A DNA stretch of 64,000 nt. Source: Paenibacillus odorifer (lineage in GTDB: Bacteria; Bacillota; Bacilli; Paenibacillales; Paenibacillaceae). The position numbers and the translations under genes were made by a program. The stretch spans positions 682,001 through 746,000 of the forward strand of contig NZ_CP009428.1 in assembly GCF_000758725.1 (NCBI RefSeq), given 5' to 3'. This document shows positions 1 to 8,835 of the stretch, piece by piece. Every line of letters starts with the position of its first letter. The stretch's first letter is position 1. Below the pieces are notes generated by a model. It saw nothing but the letters and a program-made list of their open reading frames with translations, ran no database searches and was not told the origin of the DNA.

Positions 1-144
1 GAAAACCTCCCGTGATATGTCTTCATCAGTCCATTATATGTGTGCTCATGATAGCTTATGAAGAGCATAAGAACGCGATAATAATATCGTTGACAACCGT
101 TTGATATGGTGAAATTATACAGGAAAATAAAGGCAATGATACCG

Positions 145-184
145 AAAGGTACAACCTCGCGAAAAGGAGGGTGTACCTTTTTTT
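145..184 (+). terminator. Terminator-like hairpin in the leader of the MATE gene
   Basis: A 9-bp stem (arms 145-153 and 172-180) is continued by a 4-bp CCTC/GAGG inner stem and runs into seven T residues, the form of an intrinsic terminator. It lies about 70 bp before the MATE start, downstream of a possible promoter (TTGACA at 90-95). A short alternative hairpin, TACC-GAAA-GGTA at 140-151, uses the same bases as the 5' arm, so the two cannot coexist. It may be an attenuator, or simply the terminator of a gene left of the window. Confidence 0.6.
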
Positions 185-250
185 GTCGTGTGGACCGATT
201 AATGAAATCCTTTGGGGTAGTAGAAAAACTTTGAGAAATGAGATGAGGGT

Positions 251-1627
251 ATGAACAAGCTTGAGAAGAAACAATTTTATAATCAGCTGTTAAAATTAGC
301 GGTACCGATATCCCTCCAAAGTCTAGTCATGGCGGTGCTGTATTTAGTAGATCAATTGATGGTAGGGCAGCTTGGGGGTGTAGCGATCGCATCGGTTGGT
401 ATGGCTAGTAAAATCTATAGCGTGATTTCGGTGGTGCTGGCGGGTCTTGCTACGGGTCTTGCCATATACGCGGCTCAATATTGGGGGAGTAAAGATCGAA
501 AGAGCATCACACCACTACTGGGATTAAGTCTTGGAATTGGCCTGATATTGTCGGGTTCATTTACGATAGTTGTTTTTTTCAACCCTCGGCTATGCCTGTC
601 TATTTTTACAACGGATAAAGAAGTGTTGGAGAAGGGGTACATTTTTCTAAAAATCGTTACCCTCAGTTATATTCCAACGATGTTGACGATGCTCTATTCG
701 GCGGTTCTACGAAGTTCAGGACATGTAAAGTATCCAATGGGTGTGAGCATAGCTGCTGTAGGACTGAATATTATTTTAAACTATGCGCTTATTTTTGGGC
801 ATTGGGGGTTTCCAGAGCTTGGACTTGCAGGTGCGGCATATGCAACGTTAATCTCACGTATAGTCGAAAGTACCTTGATCATCGGAGCTGTGTATCGCGG
901 GAAACTGCCGGGTGCCGGAGGAATTAAGGAGCTGAGTTCGTTTTCGAAAGCGCTGTGTATACCTTTTTTAAGAACGATAGCGCCTATTGTTTTAACGGAA
1001 TTGGTTTGGGTTTTAGGTGAAGCTTGTTATTCCGTAATATATAGCCGTATGGGCACAGCAGAGATGACCGCTATGACAGTGACCTTTCCGCTGCAGGGGT
1101 TGACGATTGGACTTCTGGCTGGGCTTTCTGGTGCAGCTGGGATTATGGTCGGACATAAGCTGGGAGAGAATAATAATGCAGGTGCTTTTCAGTATGCTCG
1201 TTTTTTTGTTCGAATAGGAGTAGGGATTTCATTGCTGCTTGGTGTTCTTATTGCTGTTCTAGCCCCGCTCTACGTCTCAGCCTTTAACTTAACAGTGGAA
1301 GAACGCCGAATGGCCACTTCTGTTATCTGCTTTTTTGCTCTTTTTTTATGGATAAAGGTGGGCAATATGATGATTGCGGGAGGGATTCTGCAGAGTGGTG
1401 GCGATAGTAAGTTCGTCTTTATTATGGAAGCCTCCACAACTTGGTTGCTTGGGGTGCCTCTAGGGCTACTGTTGTCATGGGGATGGAAACAGCCTCTTCC
1501 CTGGGTATACTTCTTTCTGTCCCTAGAAGAGGCTGTTCGATTGGTTATAGGTTACGTGCGTTTTCGCCGTGGTAAATGGTTGAAGCAACTGACCCATCAG
1601 GGGACAGAGGCGGATTGTAGTGCTTAA
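251..1627 (+). CDS. MATE family multidrug/Na+ efflux transporter
   Basis: Polytopic inner-membrane protein of 458 residues, the normal length for MATE antiporters, which export cationic drugs or metabolites in exchange for Na+ or H+. The N-terminus (LLKLAVPISLQSLVMAVLYL followed by VDQLMVGQLGG) matches the first helix and loop of this family. The sequence shows two similar halves of about six membrane helices each, the second starting near residue 235. The ATG at 251 follows a modest AGATGAGGG ribosome site. Its stop directly abuts the stop of the convergent hydrolase gene with no spacer. The leader carries a terminator-like hairpin, so expression may be attenuated. The family assignment is secure; the substrate cannot be read from sequence. 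Confidence 0.93.
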   Translation: MNKLEKKQFYNQLLKLAVPISLQSLVMAVLYLVDQLMVGQLGGVAIASVGMASKIYSVISVVLAGLATGLAIYAAQYWGSKDRKSITPLLGLSLGIGLILSGSFTIVVFFNPRLCLSIFTTDKEVLEKGYIFLKIVTLSYIPTMLTMLYSAVLRSSGHVKYPMGVSIAAVGLNIILNYALIFGHWGFPELGLAGAAYATLISRIVESTLIIGAVYRGKLPGAGGIKELSSFSKALCIPFLRTIAPIVLTELVWVLGEACYSVIYSRMGTAEMTAMTVTFPLQGLTIGLLAGLSGAAGIMVGHKLGENNNAGAFQYARFFVRIGVGISLLLGVLIAVLAPLYVSAFNLTVEERRMATSVICFFALFLWIKVGNMMIAGGILQSGGDSKFVFIMEASTTWLLGVPLGLLLSWGWKQPLPWVYFFLSLEEAVRLVIGYVRFRRGKWLKQLTHQGTEADCSA

Positions 1628-2668
1628 CTAGTTACTTGCCATCGCCGGCTGGTTGCCATTGTAGGTTTTGGCTAGTTGAACATTTCCTAAGAAAGCAGAG
1701 ACTCGCCGCAAATACTCACGCGGGTGCTCACGGAACAGCAACTCATGATGGCTGCCCTCTACGACCCAGGAATCTGAGAACGGATTGCTTTGGTTCGCGG
1801 CCAGCTTTTCTGCAATAGGATAAGGAGCTTTATCATCTTCGGTTCCATGCATGAGTAGAATAGGGAAAGGATAATCTTCGGATTTGACCTTCGCATAAGG
1901 AATTTGATTCAGCCCGGTACCGTTCAGAACTGGGAACAGCATTTCCATAATCGCCAGGGAAGGCTGGCGGGGCAGATCAATATTTTGCTTAATATTATGA
2001 TACAGCGTATCTGGCTCTAACAAAAAGGTGCTGTCCAGAATCATCGCGTCAATGTCCTCTGATACTAATCCTGTTTGCAGTGCTGTGCCTGCTCCCATGG
2101 AGAAGCCCCATACAACTAACTCCTCAGCTCCACGTTCCTTAGCAAAATCAATAGCGCCTAGAAGCTGCTGGGATTCTTTTTTACCCCCGGTTGCAATATC
2201 CTTGTTGCCTTGGGCAGCAAAGCCGTAATCAAACATCACGACATTGAAATTCAGACTGTGTGCATAGTGAGCGAGATCGTACATAGGTACCCAAGATTCT
2301 TCACGGTTGGCGCCATAGCCATGGCTGAACACGATCGTTTTGGTAGCCCCTTCGGAGGGAATATACCAGCCGCTCATCATTCGACTGCCGTCTTTAGCTG
2401 GAAACGTCACATCCTCGTATGCGAGACCTTTGGCCTGCATGGGATTGGAATACAGAGGTGCGACCGTTGGATTAGATAATACCCAGGCGATATAGCCATG
2501 AAGTGAGACAAAGCAGAAGGCTAAAAAGAAAAAAATAGATAATAGCAGTGCAACGATAATATGCTTCACACGAATCATCCGCAGCGATAGCCGGGACGAA
2601 CTGCCTTGTTTAGGTAGTTTAGGTCGACGGGAGACGGTTGTGCCGGTTTGGCGAGTTGCCAGATCCAT
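1628..2668 (-). CDS. Membrane-anchored alpha/beta hydrolase
   Basis: 346-residue serine hydrolase of the alpha/beta fold. A basic N-terminus of about 33 residues is followed by one hydrophobic helix (about 35-60), so the catalytic domain should sit outside the membrane. Visible motifs are the oxyanion HGYG (about 116-119), the nucleophile elbow GFSMGAG with Ser at about 190, an acid in HGTEDD (about 278) and a histidine in EGSHHE (about 307). The architecture resembles Bacillus YqkD/YkkK-like hydrolases, but the substrate is unknown. The ATG follows AGGAGGGG, an excellent ribosome site. It is convergent with and directly abuts the MATE gene. The first residues (many Arg/Ser/Thr) are low complexity, but no better internal start is seen. 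Confidence 0.9.
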   Translation of the reverse strand: MDLATRQTGTTVSRRPKLPKQGSSSRLSLRMIRVKHIIVALLLSIFFFLAFCFVSLHGYIAWVLSNPTVAPLYSNPMQAKGLAYEDVTFPAKDGSRMMSGWYIPSEGATKTIVFSHGYGANREESWVPMYDLAHYAHSLNFNVVMFDYGFAAQGNKDIATGGKKESQQLLGAIDFAKERGAEELVVWGFSMGAGTALQTGLVSEDIDAMILDSTFLLEPDTLYHNIKQNIDLPRQPSLAIMEMLFPVLNGTGLNQIPYAKVKSEDYPFPILLMHGTEDDKAPYPIAEKLAANQSNPFSDSWVVEGSHHELLFREHPREYLRRVSAFLGNVQLAKTYNGNQPAMASN

Positions 2669-2894
2669 ATGGTCCCCTCCTAAGAATGAAGTGAGTACTA
2701 GTGCCTAGAAGAATTTGTAAAAATGATTCTAAAGCATCAGTAGATAATTTAATATGTTAATCGTATGAAAAAGCCCTTACAAAGTCAATGAATTAGACGC
2801 TTTTGTAATGTAACTGTAAAGTGCAGCCCAACCTTTTCCGGCACATTTTTGGCACAACTCCGGAGGAGTGAATATACTGGACTTTCCATAGAGT

Positions 2895-2947
2895 TTTGCA
2901 CTAAGATAGAGTTAGTTATAATGTAACCGAGTTTCATTTGATGAAAC
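2895..2947 (+). promoter_or_regulatory. Promoter and palindromic operator of the IclR gene
   Basis: TTTGCA at 2895-2900 and a perfect TATAAT at 2917-2922 (16-bp spacing) form a sigma-A promoter. A perfect inverted repeat, GTTTCAT-TTG-ATGAAAC, at 2931-2947 begins at about the transcription start. IclR-family proteins commonly bind such palindromes at their own promoters, so autoregulation is likely (inference). Confidence 0.7.
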
Positions 2948-2964
2948 ACGAGGGGGAGATTGTC

Positions 2965-3708
2965 ATGGAGGACCGAAAGCTTACAGTGCGTGCGGTAGAA
3001 CGTGCGCTTGATATATTGCTTTGTTTTACGCAGGACAGAGATTTAGGGTTGACGGAGATCGCTTCAAAGATTGATTTACATAAAAGTACCGTCCATCGGC
3101 TGCTGGCAACCTTGGAGGAAAAGGGCTTCCTCATTCGTAATCCGGCCACTGAGAAATACAGCCTGGGTATACGAATTTGGGAATTGTCTACGCATTTGCC
3201 TGCTTTTGATGAGTCGGCTGCGGTATTGTTGCCGTCAATGGAACGGCTGCGGGATCGGCTAGGGGAGACCGTTAGTTTATACTTACGCGACGGCATAGAA
3301 CGTGTGCGGATTCAGGCGGTTCAGAGTCAGCAGGCCATACGGCGAGTGGCGCAGATCGGTGCGAGATTGCCTTTATCTGTGGGCGCATCAAGTAAAGTGC
3401 TGGCAGCCTATGCTCCTCCAGAGGTGCTGAAAGAATTGCTGGAGAGTTCGGGATGGCCGGACTACGTTGAGAAGGATGTCTATCAAGAGCAGCTTAATGA
3501 CATTATCCGGCTCGGATATGCCACCAGTTTCGAGGAACGCGAGCCCGGCGCGGCCGCGGTGGCGGTGCCTGTTACGGGGCGCAGTGGAAATGTGATCGCG
3601 GCGTTATCACTGTCAGGTCCAGTAAGTCGCCTATCAAGGGATACGTTAGTGGAATATGCCGCGGTACTGAAGGAAGCGGCTAGTGAAATGGGCATGATGA
3701 TTCCTTAA
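2965..3708 (+). CDS. IclR family transcriptional regulator
   Basis: A 247-residue DNA-binding regulator. The N-terminal winged helix-turn-helix (roughly residues 5-65; RALDILLCF then LTEIASKIDLHKSTVHRLLA) is followed by the C-terminal effector domain with REPGAAAVAVPVTGRSG, typical of IclR proteins binding small organic acids. The ATG at 2965 is chosen over upstream TTG 2938 and ATG 2941 because AGGGGGAG lies 6 bases before it, while the upstream codons lie inside the operator palindrome and lack a ribosome site. No catabolic operon lies beside it, so its target is not evident; the divergent neighbour is the hydrolase. A hairpin with a T-rich tail follows. Confidence 0.92.
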   Translation: MEDRKLTVRAVERALDILLCFTQDRDLGLTEIASKIDLHKSTVHRLLATLEEKGFLIRNPATEKYSLGIRIWELSTHLPAFDESAAVLLPSMERLRDRLGETVSLYLRDGIERVRIQAVQSQQAIRRVAQIGARLPLSVGASSKVLAAYAPPEVLKELLESSGWPDYVEKDVYQEQLNDIIRLGYATSFEEREPGAAAVAVPVTGRSGNVIAALSLSGPVSRLSRDTLVEYAAVLKEAASEMGMMIP

Positions 3709-3737
3709 TTCGCTGGCTGACACATATAAGAAACTAA

Positions 3738-3775
3738 GCAGCGATCTCTCCGTTACTGGAGGATCGCTGTTTTGA
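3738..3775 (+). terminator. Intrinsic terminator after the IclR gene
   Basis: AGCGATC and GATCGCT arms, extended by a CTCC/GGAG inner stem, are followed by GTTTTGATGTTTT. It ends the iclR transcript before the repeat region. Confidence 0.75.
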
Positions 3776-3819
3776 TGTTTTGGGGAGGGATGCTTAGTCG
3801 ATTGTGGGTAAAGTGGCAG

Positions 3820-3925
3820 GAAACGATGGCTTGATGGCTAACTGACGGGTAATTGATGGGATGATAGATGCGTAACTGACGGCTAATCAACAGCTAACTG
3901 ATGACTAACTAACGGCTAACGGCTC
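3820..3925. repeat. Short degenerate repeats of a CTAACTGACGG-like unit
   Basis: Variants of a roughly 11-base unit (GGCTAACTGACGG, GTAACTGACGG, GCTAACTGATG, ACTAACTAACGG) recur about seven times. No gene is visible here. The tract precedes the larger 8-bp array and suggests a slippage-prone stretch. Confidence 0.5.
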
Positions 3926-4068
3926 CCCCACCTTGCGTTTGTATGGTGAGCTTCAGTGAATATACGTACCTTTGGGAGCCTCAGTAACTCGTAATGCTGA
4001 GGCACGAGCGTTTGAACCCAGGGCCTAGATAGGCAGAGGGACGGAGGGGAGGGAGGGTAGAGAAACCA

Positions 4069-4633
4069 CCACGAACCCACGAGCCAACGAACCCACGAGC
4101 CAACGAACCCACGAGCCAATGAACCTACGAGCCAACGAGCCAACGAACTCACGAGCCAACGAACCCACGAACCCACGAACCCACGAACCCACGAACTCAC
4201 GAACCCACGAGCCAATGAACCCACGAACTCACGAACCCACGAACCCACGAACCCAAGAGCCTATGAACTCACGAACCCACGAACCCACGAGCCCACGAGC
4301 CTATGAACTCACGAACCCACGAGTCAATGAACCCACGAACCAATGAACTCATGAACTCATGAACTCACGAACCCACGAACTCACGAACTCACGAACCCAC
4401 GAACCCACGAACCCACGAGCCAACGAACTCACGAACCCACGAGCCAATGAACTCACGAACCCACGAGCCAATGAACTCACGAACCCACGAGTCAATGAAC
4501 CCACGAACCAATGAACTCATGAACTCATGAACTCACGAACTCACGAACCCACGAGTCAACGAACCCACGAGCCAATGAACCAACGAACCCACGAACCCAC
4601 GAACCCACGAACCCACGAACCCACGAACCCACG
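4069..4633. repeat. 565-bp array of degenerate 8-bp tandem repeats
   Basis: About 70 copies of an octamer (GAACCCAC, with variants GAGCCAAC, GAACTCAC, GAGCCAAT, GAACTCAT) run head to tail without spacers. Phase is kept throughout, and a block of about 52 bases starting at 4321 recurs at 4489, an offset of 168 bases (21 units), so the array also has higher-order duplication. Frames through it read as Pro/Thr/Asn/Arg/Glu repeats on plus and Trp/Val/Gly/Ser on minus. They have no ribosome sites and are artefacts of the repeat. Confidence 0.95.
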
Positions 4634-4682
4634 TATCTCATAACTCGTACACAAGTAATCTCGGGTTGTTATTTAGATCTTC

Positions 4683-5394
4683 CCTGAGGCTTCCGGACTC
4701 AGAAGACGCTATTTGCCCATTTAAAGCCTTTTGTGCATAGTTTCGGACCCCAGTGCAGCTATTCGACCCAAACGGGAACCTTTAGTGTGTTTTTCATGCC
4801 AATAGCGACTATGGAGTCCGATCGCACGCCAAAAGTCGGATAATCGAGCGTATAGGGTCATCTGGGTCCGATAGCGCGGAATCCTAGGCGTCTCCTGAGG
4901 CGTGCGGACTCAGGGGACGCTATTTGCGAATTTACAGCCAGTTTGGCAGAGTTTCGGACCCCAGTGCAGCTATTCGACCAAAACGGGAACCTTTAATGTG
5001 TTTTTCATGCCAATAGCGACTATGGAGTCCGATCACACGCCAAAAGTCGGATAATCGAGCGTATAGAGTCATCTGGGTCCGATAGCGCGGAATTCTAAGC
5101 GTCCCCTGAGACGTGCGGACTCAGGGGACGCTATTTGCGAATTTACAGCCAGTTTGGCATAGTTTCGGACCCCAGTGCAGCTATTCGACCAAAACGGAAA
5201 CCTTTAGTATGTTTTTCATGCCAATAGCGACTATGGAGTCCGATCACACGCCAAAAGTCGGATAATCGAGCGTATAGAGTCATCTAAGTCCGACAGCACG
5301 CCAAATATCGGATAATCCAGCGTATAAGGTCAGCTAGGTCCGATAGCGCCGAATCCTACTGATGCCCGAGGCTTACAGGTCCCGAAGTCGGATA
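4683..5394. repeat. Three 211-bp direct repeats plus a partial copy
   Basis: The landmark CTATTTGC occurs at 4709, 4920 and 5131, exactly 211 bases apart, with near-identical sequence around it. A truncated, diverged copy follows to about 5394. Each unit contains internal inverted segments: a GGACTC..GACGCTATTTGC part near its start mirrors a GCCAATAGCGACTATGGAGTCC part in its middle, and GTCCGAT/GTCGGATAATCGAGCG words recur. No coding frame is convincing. It looks like a non-coding intergenic repeat family with potential for strong RNA or DNA secondary structure. Confidence 0.9.
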
Positions 5395-5465
5395 TAGCTA
5401 CGTTAAAGCCGGCTGATTCCGTAAGTTGTCCGTGAATTGCTTCGAGCTGCTCCTATGCGCGAATA

Positions 5466-5576
5466 TCATCGAATCAAACGACGCTTGGAGTTTGGAACCA
5501 GCAACGCAGCAATGGTGAAGATCCAAAAGACAAGGGCACCCCACCCGCCACAAATTGGCTGCTGGAACCACCCCAT
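5466..5576 (-). CDS. Possible 36-residue membrane microprotein
   Basis: A 36-codon frame starts MGWFQQPICGGWG, continues through a hydrophobic helix ending in AALLVPN and closes with a basic tail (SKRRLIR), the layout of a single-pass small membrane protein. Against it, the ATG comes directly after the T-run of the acnA terminator, no ribosome site is visible, and it would depend on readthrough from acnA. It may be a real small gene, a decayed remnant or chance. I do not recognise a family. Confidence 0.25.
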   Translation of the reverse strand: MGWFQQPICGGWGALVFWIFTIAALLVPNSKRRLIR

Positions 5577-5577
5577 A

Positions 5578-5626
5578 AAAAAGGGACTGCTCACAGCCAC
5601 TCATGGCCGTGAAACAGTCCCTTTTT
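5578..5626 (-). terminator. Terminator downstream of acnA (bidirectional form)
   Basis: AAAAAGGGACTG and CAGTCCCTTTTT arms enclose a second stem (TCAC-GCC/GGC-GTGA). A/T runs on both sides allow termination in either direction. It lies directly after the acnA stop on the minus strand. Confidence 0.85.
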
Positions 5627-5640
5627 AAGTTACTTTAAAT

Positions 5641-8382
5641 CTATTCTACTGACACCGCGGAAGAGTCTGTAGCATCTGCCAGCATCTGGCGAAGAACAGT
5701 CTGCAGGATACCACCGTTGCGATAGTAATCAATATCGACTGTGCTGTCGAGTCTTGCAATGACAGGGAAATCAAATTGTGTGCCGTCTTCACGGGTAGCC
5801 GTGACAGTTAGCTCTTGACTTGGTGCCACGTTGTTATCGAGACCAGTAATGTTGAAGGTCTCGCGTCCGGTCAGTCCCAAGCTGCTCCAGCCGTGGCCTT
5901 CTTGGAATTGAAGTGGGAGTACACCCATACCGACCAGATTGCTGCGGTGAATCCGCTCAAAGCTTTCAGCGATAACTGCTTTAACGCCAAGCAGAAGCGT
6001 ACCCTTAGCTGCCCAGTCACGTGAGCTTCCTGTACCGTACTCCTTACCAGCGATGACGATCAGATTTTGTCCAGCATCCTGATAGAGCATGGAAGCATCA
6101 TAGATGGACATAACCTCGTCGCTTGGCAAGAAGGTAGTAACGCCGCCTTCCGTACCAGGAGCTACTGCGTTACGAATCCGAATGTTAGCGAACGTACCGC
6201 GCATCATGACTTCGTGGTTTCCGCGGCGGGAGCCGTAGGAGTTGAAGTCTGCACGTTCTACACCATGATCGCGCAAATATTCGCCAGCAGGACCAGAGGT
6301 AGAGATATTACCCGCTGGTGAGATATGGTCGGTTGTCACGGAATCAGCAAGCAGCGCTAGAACGCGTGCATCTTTGATATCCTTGATGTCTCCCAGACCG
6401 TCTGCCAGATGTTCGAAGAATGGCGGATTCTGGATGTACGTGGAATTATCATCCCACTCATACAGCTCGCCTTGCGGAACAGGAATCGAATTCCAACGTT
6501 CGTTAGCGGTGAATACATTTTCGTATTTGCTACGGAACATCTCCGGACTAAGGGAGAGACCAATGGCTTCACGAATTTCAGCAGTGGTTGGCCAGATATC
6601 TTTCAGGAATACTGGCTCACCTTGTGGATCAAATCCAAGTGGCTCAGTCTGCAAATCGATATTTACTGTACCAGCCAGTGCGTAAGCAACTACGAGCGGC
6701 GGTGAAGCCAAGTAGTTTGCTTTTACCTGAGCATGTACGCGGCCTTCAAAGTTCCGGTTACCGGAGATGACTGCGGCTACGGTCATGTCATTGTCAGTAA
6801 TGGCTTGACTAACTTCTTCAGGCAATGGACCGGAGTTACCGATACAAGTGGCACAGCCATAACCAGCCAAGTAGAATCCTAATGCTTCGAGTGGCTTCAG
6901 CAAGTCTGCTTTTTGCAGGTATTCAGTAACCACCAAGGATCCTGGAGTCAAGCTGCTCTTAACGTAAGCTGGTTTTGTCAGACCACGTTCCACAGCTTTT
7001 TTCGCCAAAAGACCTGCTCCAAGCATAACGCTAGGGTTAGAAGTATTCGTACAGCTAGTAATAGCTGCGATTACGACTGCACCTGTGCTGAGCTTGCTAG
7101 TGGTATCGTTTTTGTGCTGTACTTCTACGACTTGAGCGATTTTCTCATCGCTGAGACCATAACCGCCTTTGTCTACAGGTGTACGGATAATGCCTTCGAA
7201 ATTTTCCTTCATATGCGTAAGTTCGATCCGGTCTTGCGGACGTTTTGGTCCAGCCAAGCTAGGAACGACAGAAGCTAAGTCAAGCTCAATCACATCGCTG
7301 AACTCAGGGTCTGGCGTATCCGAGGTACGGAACATCCCTTGTGCTTTGTAATAAGATTCAACCAACGCCACCAGATCATCCGGACGTCCAGTGCTGCGAA
7401 GATAAGCGAGTGTCTCGTCATCTACAGGGAAGAAACCGATAGTTGCTCCGTATTCTGGCGCCATGTTGGCAACAGTTGCCCGGTCAGCCAGACTGATGTT
7501 AGCAAGGCCGGGTCCGTAGAATTCGACGAATTTGCCGACTACGCCTTTTTTACGCAACATTTCAGTTACTGTCAGTGCCAAATCCGTTGCTGTAGCCCCT
7601 TCGATAAGGCTGCCTGTAAGCTTGAAGCCCACTACATCAGGTGTAACAAAATAGAGCGGTTGTCCAAGCATTCCTGCTTCAGCCTCAATACCGCCTACAC
7701 CCCAGCCCACAACACCAAGACCATTGATCATCGTGGTATGGGAGTCCGTTCCTACAAGGGAATCTGGATAAACGACAGTTTCACCATCGATAGTTTTGGT
7801 AGTGGCAACGGAAGCTAAATACTCTAGATTTACTTGGTGCACGATACCTGTTGCTGGTGGAACTGCACGGAAGTTGTTAAAAGCTGTCTGTGCCCAACGA
7901 AGGAAACGGTAACGCTCCTCGTTGCGTTCGAACTCAACGTTCATATTGTATTCCAAGGCGTCTGCTGTACCGAAAGCATCAACCATGACAGAGTGGTCAA
8001 TTACAAGGTCAACCGGGACAAGCGGATTGATCTGTTTAGGATCTCCTCCGGCTTTTTTTACAGTATCACGCATAGCTGCGAGATCCACGACTACCGGAAC
8101 TCCGGTGAAATCCTGAAGCACGATACGAGCAGGGATAAATGGAATTTCTTTATTACGGTCAATGTCACCTGACCAATCGGCCAGTTGTTTCACATGTTCT
8201 TCAGTAATTGCCCGTCCGTCAAACTGACGAACAGCAGCCTCTAGTAGGACTTTGATCGAAAAAGGCAGGGAAGAAATAGAGCCCAATCCTTGTTCCTCAA
8301 GGGACTTCAGATCATAATAGCGATAAGATTTGCCGCCTGATTCCAGGGTCCGAGCCAATGAAAAATGATCCTTGCTTGGCAT
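5641..8382 (-). CDS. acnA: Aconitate hydratase A
   Basis: 913-residue cytosolic TCA-cycle enzyme that interconverts citrate and isocitrate using a [4Fe-4S] cluster. Cluster ligands are visible: Cys444 in [10 protein letters not shown] and Cys510/Cys513 in [12 protein letters not shown]. Other family signatures include [21 protein letters not shown] (about 211-231) and the C-terminal swivel domain with [13 protein letters not shown]. Length fits the AcnA/IRP branch, whose Bacillus member (CitB) also binds RNA when it loses its cluster. The ATG is preceded by AAGGAGGCGC. A sigma-A type promoter lies about 60 bp upstream and a strong hairpin terminator follows the stop. It is transcribed alone. 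Confidence 0.98.
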   Translation of the reverse strand: MPSKDHFSLARTLESGGKSYRYYDLKSLEEQGLGSISSLPFSIKVLLEAAVRQFDGRAITEEHVKQLADWSGDIDRNKEIPFIPARIVLQDFTGVPVVVDLAAMRDTVKKAGGDPKQINPLVPVDLVIDHSVMVDAFGTADALEYNMNVEFERNEERYRFLRWAQTAFNNFRAVPPATGIVHQVNLEYLASVATTKTIDGETVVYPDSLVGTDSHTTMINGLGVVGWGVGGIEAEAGMLGQPLYFVTPDVVGFKLTGSLIEGATATDLALTVTEMLRKKGVVGKFVEFYGPGLANISLADRATVANMAPEYGATIGFFPVDDETLAYLRSTGRPDDLVALVESYYKAQGMFRTSDTPDPEFSDVIELDLASVVPSLAGPKRPQDRIELTHMKENFEGIIRTPVDKGGYGLSDEKIAQVVEVQHKNDTTSKLSTGAVVIAAITSCTNTSNPSVMLGAGLLAKKAVERGLTKPAYVKSSLTPGSLVVTEYLQKADLLKPLEALGFYLAGYGCATCIGNSGPLPEEVSQAITDNDMTVAAVISGNRNFEGRVHAQVKANYLASPPLVVAYALAGTVNIDLQTEPLGFDPQGEPVFLKDIWPTTAEIREAIGLSLSPEMFRSKYENVFTANERWNSIPVPQGELYEWDDNSTYIQNPPFFEHLADGLGDIKDIKDARVLALLADSVTTDHISPAGNISTSGPAGEYLRDHGVERADFNSYGSRRGNHEVMMRGTFANIRIRNAVAPGTEGGVTTFLPSDEVMSIYDASMLYQDAGQNLIVIAGKEYGTGSSRDWAAKGTLLLGVKAVIAESFERIHRSNLVGMGVLPLQFQEGHGWSSLGLTGRETFNITGLDNNVAPSQELTVTATREDGTQFDFPVIARLDSTVDIDYYRNGGILQTVLRQMLADATDSSAVSVE

Positions 8383-8438
8383 ATATGCGCCTCCTTGTTT
8401 CGTCTAATGAAACCCAATTTCAAATTGCTTCTAGCTTA

Positions 8439-8467
8439 ATTATAACGGTTACAAAGTGGGGAGTAAA
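8439..8467 (-). promoter_or_regulatory. acnA promoter
   Basis: On the minus strand TTTACT (8462-8467), 17 bases, then a perfect TATAAT (8439-8444). An inverted repeat CAATTT-C-AAATTG at 8414-8426 lies downstream in the leader. Bacillus citB is controlled by CcpC and CodY, but no site of either could be assigned with confidence. The rest of 8470-8835 holds no gene that I can support. Confidence 0.6.
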
Positions 8468-8835
8468 GTTTTTTTTCCTACATCTAAAGCCCGAATTATG
8501 CCTGAGAAAATGCCAAGCTACCCTTCCATTGTTATATTGTATCGTTTCGGGATATTCTTTTTACCTCAAAAAGAGCCATTAAAAGGAGATAATACGAAGG
8601 AATTCACCGGAATCCTTGGTTTTACTTATTTATTAGGGGAAATGCAGGCAGAATTTCTCTTCCTCAGTTATTAGGTGATATGTTCCTCGTTGTCGATGTT
8701 TGATTGAGATGTCGTACTTGGGGTTAGAGTTTTTACTTGAAACATCCTTAACTATTCAACCGATCTGTATAGCGGCCTGTTTCCTTTCATATACATAGAA
8801 CAGCAGTTAAAAGGGAAAGAAGGGGCGCGAGTATA

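Noticed and set aside
2839..2854. Sigma-54-like promoter (CGGCACATTTTTGGCA)
   Set aside because: Spacing fits, but the -12 element is imperfect, no enhancer-binding protein is nearby, and iclR already has a clear sigma-A promoter.
3916..4346. Coding frames across the 8-bp array on both strands
   Set aside because: They are low-complexity translations forced by the repeat, with no ribosome site and no sequence outside the array.
4069..4633. CRISPR array
   Set aside because: Repeats are contiguous 8-mers without unique spacers, and no cas gene is present.
5815..8172. Long frames opposite acnA
   Set aside because: Antisense shadows of a highly conserved gene, without starts or family resemblance.
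8358..8674. Plus-strand frames in the acnA upstream region
   Set aside because: They overlap the acnA start and promoter, lack ribosome sites and have no recognisable product.
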